From JANXVR01 sp034667405 (GTDB lineage Bacteria > Actinomycetota > UBA4738 > HRBIN12), in the NCBI GenBank assembly GCA_034667405.1, contig JAXDJX010000002.1, positions 1-64,000 on the forward strand: a stretch of 64,000 bases of DNA. Direction: 5' to 3'. Of the stretch, positions 18,220 to 26,303 are shown in pieces. A program made the translations under genes and the position numbers. How positions within the stretch are numbered: position 1 is the first letter of the stretch; each line of letters begins with the position of its first letter. The notes beneath the pieces were generated by a model. It was not told the DNA's origin. It worked only from the letters and a program-made list of their open reading frames with translations, and searched no databases.

Positions 18220-18316
18220 GCGGGAATCAAGGCGGCCTCGGAGGCGTTCTGAGAGCCTGGGGGTTCTGCGCAGCCCGCGTGCGCGACCCGGATACCTCGA
18301 CCAAGGAGTGATACGG

Positions 18317-18640
18317 ATGGCGAATATCGGCGAAGTGACCGACCAGGAATTCCAAGGCACCGTGCTCGATTCCGAAACCCCGGTCTTGGTTGATTTCTGG
18401 GCCGAGTGGTGCGTCCCGTGCCACATGGTGAGCCCCGTGGTCGAGGAGATCGGTGTGGACAAGGGCGAGACGCTCAAGGTCGCGAAACTCAACATCGACG
18501 ACAACCCCGACGCCACGCGGAAGTACGGAGTCATGTCCATCCCCTCGCTCATCCTGTTCAAGGGTGGCCAGGAAGTAGCCCGTGTGATCGGCGCGAAGCC
18601 GAAGGACGCCATCCTCCGCGACCTCGAATCCCACCTGTAA
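18317..18640 (+). CDS. trxA: thioredoxin
   Basis: A 107-residue thioredoxin. The active site is WCVPC (residues 31-35) instead of the canonical WCGPC, and the cis-Pro loop is SIPSL. Substituting the residue between the cysteines is expected to shift the redox potential, but the consequence here is unknown. ATG 18317 is preceded at 8 bases by AAGGAG; an in-frame GTG at 18308 overlaps that ribosome-binding site and was rejected. It is the likely partner of the upstream trxB. Confidence 0.95.
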   Translation: MANIGEVTDQEFQGTVLDSETPVLVDFWAEWCVPCHMVSPVVEEIGVDKGETLKVAKLNIDDNPDATRKYGVMSIPSLILFKGGQEVARVIGAKPKDAILRDLESHL

Positions 18641-18662
18641 GGGGTTCCCGCCATCTCGGCGG

Positions 18663-19751
18663 TTGCCGTCTCCGGGACCGGGGGCGCAGACTTCTCCGGT
18701 GCGGAGCGTTCGAACCGGCGATAGCGGACCCGAGGTGCGCGACATCCAGCAGCGGCTCCTCGATCTCGGCTTCTCGATAGAGCCGGCTGAAACGAAGGAT
18801 GGGTTCGGCCCCTCCACCGAGACATCGGTCCGCGCCTTCCAAGAGTCCCGGAACCTCCGAGTGGATGGGCTCGTGGGACCAGACACGTGGGGACAGTTGG
18901 TCGAAGCCGGCTACCGGCTCGGCGACAGGACTCTCTATCTCCACGCACCCGTCTACCGCGGCGATGACGTCCGGGCCCTTCAGCGCAAACTCAACGGACT
19001 GGGGTTCGACGCCGGCAGGGAGGACGGGCTTTTCGGTCCCGACACGGAACACGCGGTGCGAGAGTTCCAGCGCAACGTCGGGGATGCTCCCGACGGCATG
19101 GTGGGCTTCGCCACCGTTCGAACGCTCCAGCGGATGCGTCCGCTCGAGGACGGCCCCGGGCGTGCCTTGGTTCGGGAGGGCGAAGAGCTGCGGCACCTGC
19201 ACGGCTCGCTCGAGGGGTCGGTCGTGGCGATCGACCCTGGCCCGATCGACGACGCGGCAGACACGAATCACCGCCTGGCGTTGGCGCTCCGCGATGCGCT
19301 CGCCGCCCGAGGGGCCAAACCGGAACTCCTTAGCGAAGTCGGTGTGGATCCAACGCCGTCGGACCGCGCCCGCCTGGCCAACGAACTCGGGGCTGTCCTC
19401 TGTCTCTCGCTGCATCTGGGCGAAGGCGTGTCGGAGACCTCCGGACCGACCTGTTCGTACTTCGGCAGTCCGCGAACCCACAGCCCCGCCGGTCAGCTGC
19501 TCGCCGAGCACATCCTGGAGGAACTCGAAGGGGCGCTCGGAAGACGCGGCCGGCTGCAACGCCTCACGGGCGCCATGCTCCGGGAGACCCTCATGCCTGC
19601 CGTGCAGATCGAGCCGGTCGCCGGGGCGAACCCGTCGGAGGTGAGCCTGTTGAACAGCGCGGTCTTCATCGCGCGCGTGGCCGACGCGATCGCCGCGGGT
19701 TCGTCACGGTACTTCGCCGTGAGCGGCGGGACGCCTCACGTCGGCGGATAG
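18663..19751 (+). CDS. cwlM: CwlM-like protein: two peptidoglycan-binding domains plus degenerate amidase_3 domain
   Basis: About 362 residues. Two PG_binding_1 domains occupy residues 17-80 and 95-158 (EVRDIQQRLLDLGF with FGPSTETSVRAFQ; DVRALQRKLNGLGF with FGPDTEHAVREFQ). Residues about 185-345 resemble N-acetylmuramoyl-L-alanine amidase, but the first zinc His is missing: the usual DPGHG reads DPGP (191-194). A later His is kept in SLHLG. In M. tuberculosis the gene after trxC is cwlM (Rv3915), which regulates MurA and is not needed as a hydrolase. A regulatory role is inferred. The start may be TTG 18663 or GTG 18699. Confidence 0.82.
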   Translation: MPSPGPGAQTSPVRSVRTGDSGPEVRDIQQRLLDLGFSIEPAETKDGFGPSTETSVRAFQESRNLRVDGLVGPDTWGQLVEAGYRLGDRTLYLHAPVYRGDDVRALQRKLNGLGFDAGREDGLFGPDTEHAVREFQRNVGDAPDGMVGFATVRTLQRMRPLEDGPGRALVREGEELRHLHGSLEGSVVAIDPGPIDDAADTNHRLALALRDALAARGAKPELLSEVGVDPTPSDRARLANELGAVLCLSLHLGEGVSETSGPTCSYFGSPRTHSPAGQLLAEHILEELEGALGRRGRLQRLTGAMLRETLMPAVQIEPVAGANPSEVSLLNSAVFIARVADAIAAGSSRYFAVSGGTPHVGG

Positions 19752-19760
19752 TCAGATCGA

Positions 19761-19883
19761 TCACCGTCGTCTGCCCCGTGCCGAGAGCGCGAGCACTACT
19801 CCCAGGATGGCGCCCAGGATGGCGGCCATGCGCGCCCGCTCCTGTTCGGTAGGTGCGACGAGATCGGATGGCTCAGCAGACAT
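19761..19883 (-). CDS. 40-residue single-span membrane protein
   Basis: This short frame reads MSAEPSDLVAPTEQERARMA, then a hydrophobic helix AAILGAILGVVLALSA, and ends in a basic GRRR tail, the layout expected of a small inner-membrane protein with the positive end inside. A minus-strand -10-like TAGCAT lies about 7 bases before the ATG and overlaps the promoter region of the divergent LLM gene, so the two could share a bidirectional promoter. No family is recognised. Confidence 0.5.
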   Translation of the reverse strand: MSAEPSDLVAPTEQERARMAAILGAILGVVLALSARGRRR

Positions 19884-19890
19884 CAAGGTC

Positions 19891-19896
19891 TATGCT
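19891..19896 (+). promoter_or_regulatory. -10-like TATGCT, leaderless promoter of the LLM gene
   Basis: TATGCT ends seven bases before GTG 19904. The opposite strand reads TAGCAT at almost the same place and faces the 40-residue gene, so the element is nearly symmetrical and could fire both ways. No Shine-Dalgarno sequence precedes either start. Confidence 0.4.
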
Positions 19897-19903
19897 ACGC
19901 GCC

Positions 19904-20860
19904 GTGCGATTCTGTCTGATGCTTGAGGGCCAAGAGGGCGTGACCTGGGATGAGTGGGTCGGGATGGCTCAGACCGCCGAACGCCTGGGGTTCGAAGCGA
20001 TCTTCACGTCCGATCATTACCTGAGCGTCAAAGGCAGTCAGGATCGCGGATCATCCGATGCGTGGACCAACCTGGCTGGCCTGGCCGCGGTGACCTCAAC
20101 CATCAGGCTCGGAACGTTGGTCTCTCCCGTCACGTTCCGCCCTCCGGCGATATTGGCGAAGGCCGCGACTACGGTGGATCAGATCAGTGGCGGCCGCGTG
20201 GAGCTCGGGATGGGAGCCGGATGGTGGGAGGAAGAGCACACGACGCATGGGTTCGCATTCCCCCCCGTCCCCGAGCGGTTCGAGATGCTCGAGGAACAGC
20301 TGGCGGTCGTGCAAGGGTTGCTCACCGAGGAGCGGTTCAAGTTCCAGGGCAAGCATTATCAGCTCACCGAGGGATCCTTCTGGCCGAAACCCTGGCAGCG
20401 ACCACGCATGCCGATCATCCTCGGAGGGGAAAAGGTGGGGCTGTGGATGCAGCGCCTGATCGCGTCCTACGCTGACGAATTCAACACGGTCGGGGGCTCC
20501 CCCGATGACGTTCACGCACGGTTCGAACGAGCACGCGGGGCCGTAGGGTCAGCGGGCCGCGCGCAAGAGACGCTCACCACGTCGTTCATGACGTGGTGCT
20601 TCGTGGGACGGACCGAAGACGAGTGGCGAGACCGGGTCGAGCGTGCGCGGCAGAAGGACCCCAAGGCAGGACCGTTCGAGTCGTACCTCGCAGACCTTGA
20701 GGTAGATTGCATCGTGGGCACTCCCGACAGAGCCGTAGCGCGACTTCGGGCGTACGCGGACGCGGGTGTGCAGCGCATCATGCTCAACCACGAACTGTTC
20801 GATGATCTGGACATGCTCGAGGTCCTGGCCGAACACATCTGCCCATGGGTGTCGAGCTAA
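19904..20860 (+). CDS. F420-dependent LLM-class oxidoreductase
   Basis: A 318-residue TIM-barrel of the luciferase-like monooxygenase family, actinobacterial F420-linked type. Seen: AERLGFEAIFTSDHY near the N-terminus, the strand SPVTFRPPAILAKAATTVD, GGRVELGMGAGWWEEEH, and MPIILGGEK. These proteins transfer hydride with F420H2 or FMN; the substrate is unknown. GTG 19904 is preferred over an upstream in-frame ATG because the -10-like TATGCT lies between. The SDR gene follows directly, so the two may act on related substrates. Confidence 0.85.
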   Translation: MRFCLMLEGQEGVTWDEWVGMAQTAERLGFEAIFTSDHYLSVKGSQDRGSSDAWTNLAGLAAVTSTIRLGTLVSPVTFRPPAILAKAATTVDQISGGRVELGMGAGWWEEEHTTHGFAFPPVPERFEMLEEQLAVVQGLLTEERFKFQGKHYQLTEGSFWPKPWQRPRMPIILGGEKVGLWMQRLIASYADEFNTVGGSPDDVHARFERARGAVGSAGRAQETLTTSFMTWCFVGRTEDEWRDRVERARQKDPKAGPFESYLADLEVDCIVGTPDRAVARLRAYADAGVQRIMLNHELFDDLDMLEVLAEHICPWVSS

Positions 20861-20862
20861 CC

Positions 20863-21618
20863 GTGAGTCGCGTCGTCTTGATCACCGGCGGTGCCGGCGG
20901 GATGGGCAGAGCGATCGCCGCGCGGTTCCTGTCGGCAGGTGACAACGTCGTCATCTCCGACCGCACGCGAGAAGCCGTCGACGACGCGGCGCGCGAACTC
21001 CCCGGCGTTGGAACGGTGGTCGCCAACGTCGCATCGGTCGCGGATTGCGAGCGGATGGTGGCCGGAACCCTTGCGGTGCACGGACGCCTGGACATCCTGG
21101 TGGTTACCGCCGGCGTATGGGTCGAAGGGGACTCCGCGGAGATGACGGAGGAGCAATGGGACTTCGTGCTCGACGTCAATCTCAAGGGAGCTTTCTTCGC
21201 GTGCCGGTATGCCATCCCCGCGTTGCTCGAGTCCGGCGGCTCGATCGTCTGCATCTCCAGCGACTACGGACTCGTGGGTGGACCCAGGGCTGCCCTCTAC
21301 TGTGCGTCGAAGTTCGGGCTCAACGGGTTGGTGCGGTCCATGGCCCTTGAACTCGGGCCCAAAGGCGTGCGCGTGAACAGCATCTGCCCTGCCGACGTCG
21401 AGACGCCCATGCTGCAGGGTCAGGCGGCGGACTACGGCGGCGATGATCCCGACGCCTATCTTCGCGATCTTCTCGACACGATCCCCCAGGGTGAGCGTTC
21501 GAGGTTCATCCGCACCGATGAGATCGCCGCTCTCGTGTGGTTCCTCTCCTCGCCGGAGGCCGAACCCATCACCGGCGTCACCATGCCGATCGATTGGGGT
21601 GTCACCACCGGCTACTGA
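20863..21618 (+). CDS. short-chain dehydrogenase/reductase
   Basis: About 251 residues with a Rossmann NAD(P)-binding motif TGGAGGMG near residue 8. Catalytic residues are visible as a Ser in SSDYG and the YxxxK motif in LYCASKFG. The NVASVADCERMV and VTAGVWVEG segments also match classical SDRs. GTG 20863 lies 2 bases after the LLM stop; ATG 20845, overlapping the LLM gene, is an alternative. The substrate is unknown. Co-transcription with the LLM gene is likely. Confidence 0.85.
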   Translation: MSRVVLITGGAGGMGRAIAARFLSAGDNVVISDRTREAVDDAARELPGVGTVVANVASVADCERMVAGTLAVHGRLDILVVTAGVWVEGDSAEMTEEQWDFVLDVNLKGAFFACRYAIPALLESGGSIVCISSDYGLVGGPRAALYCASKFGLNGLVRSMALELGPKGVRVNSICPADVETPMLQGQAADYGGDDPDAYLRDLLDTIPQGERSRFIRTDEIAALVWFLSSPEAEPITGVTMPIDWGVTTGY

Positions 21619-21644
21619 GGGCTTGCTAGGCTGAACCCCTTCCC

Positions 21645-22874
21645 ATGGCTGAGTTCACAATCGATCGATTCGTCGACCTGTACGCGAACCGGACCTCCGG
21701 CATGTCCGCATCTGAGGTGCGAGCACTGTTCGCCGTGGCCTCGCGGCCGGAGGTGGTCTCACTCGCGGGCGGGATGCCGTTCGTACAAGCGTTGCCGAAC
21801 GACCAGCTCCTGCAGGTGGTTCGCGAAGTGCTCGAGGAGCACGGGTCCATGGCGCTGCAATACGGTGGAGGCCAAGGCGACCTCTCGCTCCGCCGGCGTC
21901 TGGTCGAACTGATGGCGGCCGAAGACGTCGCGGCGGATCCGGAGGACATGGTCATCACCACCGGAGCGCAGCAGGCGCTCGACCTGGTGGGGAAGATCTT
22001 CATCGATCCGGGAAACCTCATCGCCGTGGAAGCGCCGGCCTACGTCGGCGCACTCACCGCGTTCAGCGCCTACGAACCGCGCTACCTCCAGATCGACATC
22101 GACGACGACGGCATGATCGTGGATCAGCTCGAGCACGCCCTGATCCGCGGCGAGCGTCCGAAGTTCGTATACACGTGTCCGAACTTCGGGAATCCCAGCG
22201 GTGTGACATTGTCCTACGAGCGGCGGAAGCAGCTGGTCGCGCTATGTCGGGAAGCGTCCATCCCGATCGTCGAGGACAACCCGTACGGCATGCTGCGCTT
22301 CGAGGGCGACCCGCTCCCGTGCCTGCGAACCCTCGACCCCGAGAACGTCATCTACCTGGGCACGGTATCGAAGGTGTTCTCCCCCGGCGTTCGCGTCGGC
22401 TGGGCTTTGGCCGAACAGTCGGTGATCCAGCGCCTCATCCTGGCGAAAGAGGCAGCCGATCTCTGCGGCTCAAGCTTCATGATGCTCGTCACCGAACGGT
22501 ACTTCGCCCATGAGGCCCGTTGGCATACCAACCTGTCCTCGCTCGTCGACATCTATCGGTCTCGTCGAGACACGATGGTCGAGGCGATCGCTGAACACTT
22601 CCCGCAAGACGCCACCTGGACCACGCCCGCAGGTGGCTTCTATGTGTGGGTCACGCTCCCCGATTGGATGGACACGAAGGCCATGCTCGTCGCAGCCGTC
22701 GAACGGCGTGTCGCCTACGTCCCCGGATCGGCGTTCTACCCCGATGGGCGTGGACGCGACCAGATGCGTCTGGCGTTCTGCTACCCACCCGAAGACCGCA
22801 TCCGCGAGGGCATCCAGCGGCTCGGCACCCTCCTGCGTGACGAGGCACAGCTCTACGGGAGCCTCCACCCGTGA
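21645..22874 (+). CDS. PLP-dependent fold-type I aminotransferase
   Basis: A 409-residue aminotransferase of the 2-aminoadipate/MocR-core type without the N-terminal HTH. Motifs: SLAGGMPFVQALP, the PLP ring contact region TTGAQQALDLVGK, the Asn/Pro loop CPNFGNPSGVTLS, and the Schiff-base Lys in GTVSKVFSPGVRVGW. Substrate specificity cannot be read. The GTGA overlap with ddl downstream hints at supplying or using D-/L-amino acids for cell-wall synthesis, but this is inference. A -10-like TAGGCT lies 12 bases before the ATG. Confidence 0.88.
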   Translation: MAEFTIDRFVDLYANRTSGMSASEVRALFAVASRPEVVSLAGGMPFVQALPNDQLLQVVREVLEEHGSMALQYGGGQGDLSLRRRLVELMAAEDVAADPEDMVITTGAQQALDLVGKIFIDPGNLIAVEAPAYVGALTAFSAYEPRYLQIDIDDDGMIVDQLEHALIRGERPKFVYTCPNFGNPSGVTLSYERRKQLVALCREASIPIVEDNPYGMLRFEGDPLPCLRTLDPENVIYLGTVSKVFSPGVRVGWALAEQSVIQRLILAKEAADLCGSSFMMLVTERYFAHEARWHTNLSSLVDIYRSRRDTMVEAIAEHFPQDATWTTPAGGFYVWVTLPDWMDTKAMLVAAVERRVAYVPGSAFYPDGRGRDQMRLAFCYPPEDRIREGIQRLGTLLRDEAQLYGSLHP

Positions 22875-23827
22875 AGATCGCCGTTCTGGCCGGAGGACGA
22901 ACACCCGAACGCGACGTCTCGCTGCGCAGCGGTCACCGGGTTGCCGCCGCACTCAGCGAACGTGGCCACGATGCGGTGTTGGTCGACCCAGCCGAACGTC
23001 CCCTCGTGGAAACGCTGCTGGAGTTGCGGCCCACCATCTGCTGGTTAGCGTTGCACGGCAAGGAAGGTGAGGACGGTACGGTGCAACGTCTCCTCCACCT
23101 CATCGGCGTCCCTCATGTCGGCGCTGCTGCCTTCGATTGCGAGGTGGCGTTCGACAAGGTGCTCGCGAAGGACGCCCTTCGGCGCGCCGGCGTCCCCACC
23201 GCGCCGTGGGTCACGGTCGAGGGTTCAGCCCTGCGCGACCTGGGGGCGGGGGCTGCGCTCGGGAGTGTGGTGGAGCGTGTAGGACTGCCGTGCGTCGTGA
23301 AACCCTCGCGGAGTGGGTCGGCGTTGGGTGTCGGTTTCGTCGAGCGCGCCGCCGACCTCCCCGCCGCGGTGATGGCGGCGCTCTCGTTCAGTGGCGCCGC
23401 GATAATCGAAGCGAAGGTCGAGGGTTCGGAGGTGGCGCTCTCGGCGGTCGGGACCCCTGCCGATCCACTCCCTTTGGTTGAGATCGTGCCGAAGAGTGGC
23501 GTGTACGACTACGCCTCGCGCTACACCGCAGGGGCCACCGAGTACTTCTCGCCGGCACGGCTCTCCGCAGACGTGACGACCGTCGCGACAGAAGCGGCGC
23601 TCGCCGCGATCGGTGCGCTCCGACTTCGGGACCTCACCCGAGTCGACCTGATGATCGATACGGACGGTCACCCGTGGGTTTTGGAGGTCAACGTGTCTCC
23701 GGGGATGACCGAAACGTCGCTCCTCCCGATGGCCGCTAGGGCCGCCGGGATGTCCCTCTCTGATGTGTGTGACCGTGTCCTACAATCGGCTCTGCAGCGT
23801 CTCTCAGGTGAGCAGACCCGACACTAA
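22871..23827 (+). CDS. ddl: D-alanine--D-alanine ligase
   Basis: A 318-residue ATP-grasp ligase making D-Ala-D-Ala for peptidoglycan. Motifs: VLAGGRTPERDVSLRSG at the N-terminus, LALHGKEGEDGTVQ, KPSRSGSALGVGFV, and the metal-binding end VLEVNVSPGMTETS. The loop YDYASRYTAG resembles the Y-x-Y-x-K/R-Y loop of D-Ala-specific Ddl rather than D-Lac ligases. It starts at a GTGA overlap with the aminotransferase and its stop overlaps the convergent parB stop by a few bases. Confidence 0.92.
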   Translation: MKIAVLAGGRTPERDVSLRSGHRVAAALSERGHDAVLVDPAERPLVETLLELRPTICWLALHGKEGEDGTVQRLLHLIGVPHVGAAAFDCEVAFDKVLAKDALRRAGVPTAPWVTVEGSALRDLGAGAALGSVVERVGLPCVVKPSRSGSALGVGFVERAADLPAAVMAALSFSGAAIIEAKVEGSEVALSAVGTPADPLPLVEIVPKSGVYDYASRYTAGATEYFSPARLSADVTTVATEAALAAIGALRLRDLTRVDLMIDTDGHPWVLEVNVSPGMTETSLLPMAARAAGMSLSDVCDRVLQSALQRLSGEQTRH

Positions 23828-24726
23828 TCGGGCGCGAGGCCCGGCCCGGAACCGATGATCTCGCTGACGATCCGCTCCAGGTCGTCAGCCGAACCGAACT
23901 CGATGATGACTTGTCCCCGCTTCTTGCCCATCTTGATAAGCACGCGGGTCGCCAGCTGTTCCGACAGGATCTCCTCGACCTCGCCCATCTGCCCCTGATC
24001 CGGCGGCGCCTCTTGCGTACCGCCCTTCTGGGGTTTCGCGCTCTCGGGCGGAGGCTCCAGGTAACGGCGAACGAGATCCTCCGTTTCGCGGACCGAAAGA
24101 TCCTCGGCCGTCACCCGCAGTGCCAGCGTCGAGATCGATTCCTTGTCGCCGAGTGAGAGCAATGCCCGGGCGTGGCCCGCTTGGAGCTTGCTGTCAGTGA
24201 GGAGCTGCTGCACATCCAAGGGGAGCTGCAGCAAGCGAAGCGTGTTCGCGATGTGTGACCGTGACACACCAACCCGCTCTGCGAGTTCTTCCTGCTTCAA
24301 GCCGAGTTCTTCCAACAGTGCACGGAACGCATCGGCCAGTTCGATGGGTCCCAGGTCTTGCCGATGGATGTTCTCGATGAGCGCTTCGCGCAGAAGATCC
24401 GCGTCACCCGTGTCTCGGACGACGACCGCCACTGTTGCCAACCCGGCGACCTTTGCGGCCCGCAGGCGACGCTCGCCCGCCACCACCTCATAGGCCGAGT
24501 CCCCCGCCTTGCGTACCACGATAGGTTGCAAGATCCCGACTTCGCGGATCGAGGCCGCCAGAGACGCGATCTCGTCATCGTCGAACAGGGTCCTCGGCTG
24601 TTTCGGATTCGGCCCGATCGCATTGACTGGCACCTCCAGGAGGCCGGGAACGCTTTCGCCCGCCTCCGGAGCACCGGGGATCAACGCCGAGAGTCCCCTG
24701 CCTAGCCCGCCTCGTTTCGACATCAC
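23824..24726 (-). CDS. parB: chromosome partitioning protein ParB
   Basis: A 300-residue CTPase/DNA-binding protein that loads at parS and spreads for origin segregation. Motifs: GLGRGLSALIP at the N-terminus, the CTP-binding box GERRLRAA, ENIHRQDLGPIE, and the HTH region LAERVGVSRSHIANTLRLLQLP. A helix-rich C-terminal dimer domain ends the protein. GTG 24726 or ATG 24723 overlaps the parA stop. Its target parS lies at 26897-26912, 2.2 kb away. Confidence 0.95.
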   Translation of the reverse strand: MMSKRGGLGRGLSALIPGAPEAGESVPGLLEVPVNAIGPNPKQPRTLFDDDEIASLAASIREVGILQPIVVRKAGDSAYEVVAGERRLRAAKVAGLATVAVVVRDTGDADLLREALIENIHRQDLGPIELADAFRALLEELGLKQEELAERVGVSRSHIANTLRLLQLPLDVQQLLTDSKLQAGHARALLSLGDKESISTLALRVTAEDLSVRETEDLVRRYLEPPPESAKPQKGGTQEAPPDQGQMGEVEEILSEQLATRVLIKMGKKRGQVIIEFGSADDLERIVSEIIGSGPGLAPD

Positions 24727-26303
24727 TCGCCTCCCTTACCGAACAGTCGGCGCCATCGTCGCTTCCGGCCCCCGTTCTCCTCCAAGGTGGCACCGATGTT
24801 GGCCATCGCCGGTTGATCCGGCTCGGTCCCGATCTGAGGAGGAGCTTCTTGACCGGCGCGGATATCGATATCCGCGTCGTCGTCGATGACTACCACCCGT
24901 CGTTCGGGAAGGTGCCCGGGTGGAGCTGGGGAACTCGGCGGCTGCACCCGAGGTGCCGGCGCCTCCGCTTCATCCCACATCTCATCTTCATCCATCTGTA
25001 CTTCGGCCTCGCGTGCGGCCTCTGCGAGGATCTCTTCAGTCGTGGCGGCAGTGGTCTCGGACTCGGCATCGGCCGCCAGCTGCCCGAGCCATATCTGTGC
25101 TTCATCCTCCGGCTTGATACTGATCGCCTGGCTACCACCGGAGATCGATTCGTCGGGAGCCACAGGTTCGGGCTGTGCGGCGGGCCATGGGGCGAGGACG
25201 GGCTCCGCGTCGGGCGGGGGCTCGGGTGCCTGGACGGTCGGGGACACAGGGGCCTGGGTGGCCGGCGGGTCGACCTCCTCAATGAGCTCGCGGACGGTTG
25301 GAACCTCGGGCTCCGATTCATCGAGCGGATCGAGTATGACGGTGTCGGCAACCGGGGCCACGGTGACGGTGGGAAGGTCGTCGAAAACGGGCATCGGCTC
25401 GTCGGGAGGCGGTCGAAGCGCCACCTCGCGAGCCAATTGCCGGTAGCACTCGGCGCCCTTGGACTTCGGGTCGTACACCGTGATGGGCTGGCCGAAGCCA
25501 GGTGCCTCTGACAGTCGCACGGTCCTGGGAATGATGACGTCGTAGACGAGGTCACCGAAGTATCGCTGCACCTCTTCCACCACTTGCTCGGACAGCTTCG
25601 TCCGCGGGTCGAACATCGTCATGACGATGCCGGAGAGCCGCAAGCCGGGGTTGATGTTCTGCTGGACCAGGCTGACGTTACGCAGGAGCTGACCCAGGCC
25701 CTCCAGCGCGTAGTACTCGCACTGGATCGGGACGATGAGTTCCTCCGCGGCCGTGAGCGCATTGACCGTCAGAAGCCCGAGCGACGGGGGACAGTCGAAG
25801 ATAATGAAGTCATACACGCCTGACCGAACCGGTTGGATCGCCTTCTTAAGACGGGCCTCTCGCGAGAACTGGCTGACGAGTTCGATCTCGGCGCCTGCCA
25901 GGTCGATCGTGGAAGGGATGGCGTGCAGCCGGGCTACCGGGGTGTGGACGATGGCCTGATCCAAGGGGGCTTCGGCCACGATGACGTCGTAGACCGTGAT
26001 ATCTCTTGCCTCATGACGGATCCCGAGACCCGTAGACGCGTTCCCCTGAGGGTCCAGGTCGACGACCAGCACACGGTACCCAAGGTCGGCGAGCGTCGCT
26101 CCCAAACTGACCGTCGTCGTGGACTTGCCGACGCCGCCCTTCTGATTGGCGATGGCGATAATCCGGGCGTCTCCGGGGACGTCCGGAGGCCGCGGGACGC
26201 CCTTCTGTGGCTGTGGGGTCGACGCTTTGCGAGAGGGCGCAGTGGTACTTGGCGCCGCACGCTTCGTGGGCGGAGAAGACGCTCCGGGGTTGGCCGTTGT
26301 CAC
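24723..26303 (-). CDS. parA: ParA chromosome partitioning ATPase with long C-terminal extension
   Basis: 526 residues, nearly twice the usual length of chromosomal ParA. Residues 1-45 are a Ser/Thr/Pro/Lys-rich tail. Residues about 46-296 form a standard ParA core with deviant Walker A KGGVGKST (55-62), VDLDPQGNAS and FDCPPSLG. Residues 297-526 are an acidic, Pro-rich, probably disordered region ending in a basic-aromatic tail (RKRRWRRLFGKGGE) that looks able to touch membrane or DNA. GTG 26303 overlaps the rsmG stop (GTGA) and the 3' end overlaps parB. Confidence 0.93.
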   Translation of the reverse strand: MTTANPGASSPPTKRAAPSTTAPSRKASTPQPQKGVPRPPDVPGDARIIAIANQKGGVGKSTTTVSLGATLADLGYRVLVVDLDPQGNASTGLGIRHEARDITVYDVIVAEAPLDQAIVHTPVARLHAIPSTIDLAGAEIELVSQFSREARLKKAIQPVRSGVYDFIIFDCPPSLGLLTVNALTAAEELIVPIQCEYYALEGLGQLLRNVSLVQQNINPGLRLSGIVMTMFDPRTKLSEQVVEEVQRYFGDLVYDVIIPRTVRLSEAPGFGQPITVYDPKSKGAECYRQLAREVALRPPPDEPMPVFDDLPTVTVAPVADTVILDPLDESEPEVPTVRELIEEVDPPATQAPVSPTVQAPEPPPDAEPVLAPWPAAQPEPVAPDESISGGSQAISIKPEDEAQIWLGQLAADAESETTAATTEEILAEAAREAEVQMDEDEMWDEAEAPAPRVQPPSSPAPPGHLPERRVVVIDDDADIDIRAGQEAPPQIGTEPDQPAMANIGATLEENGGRKRRWRRLFGKGGE

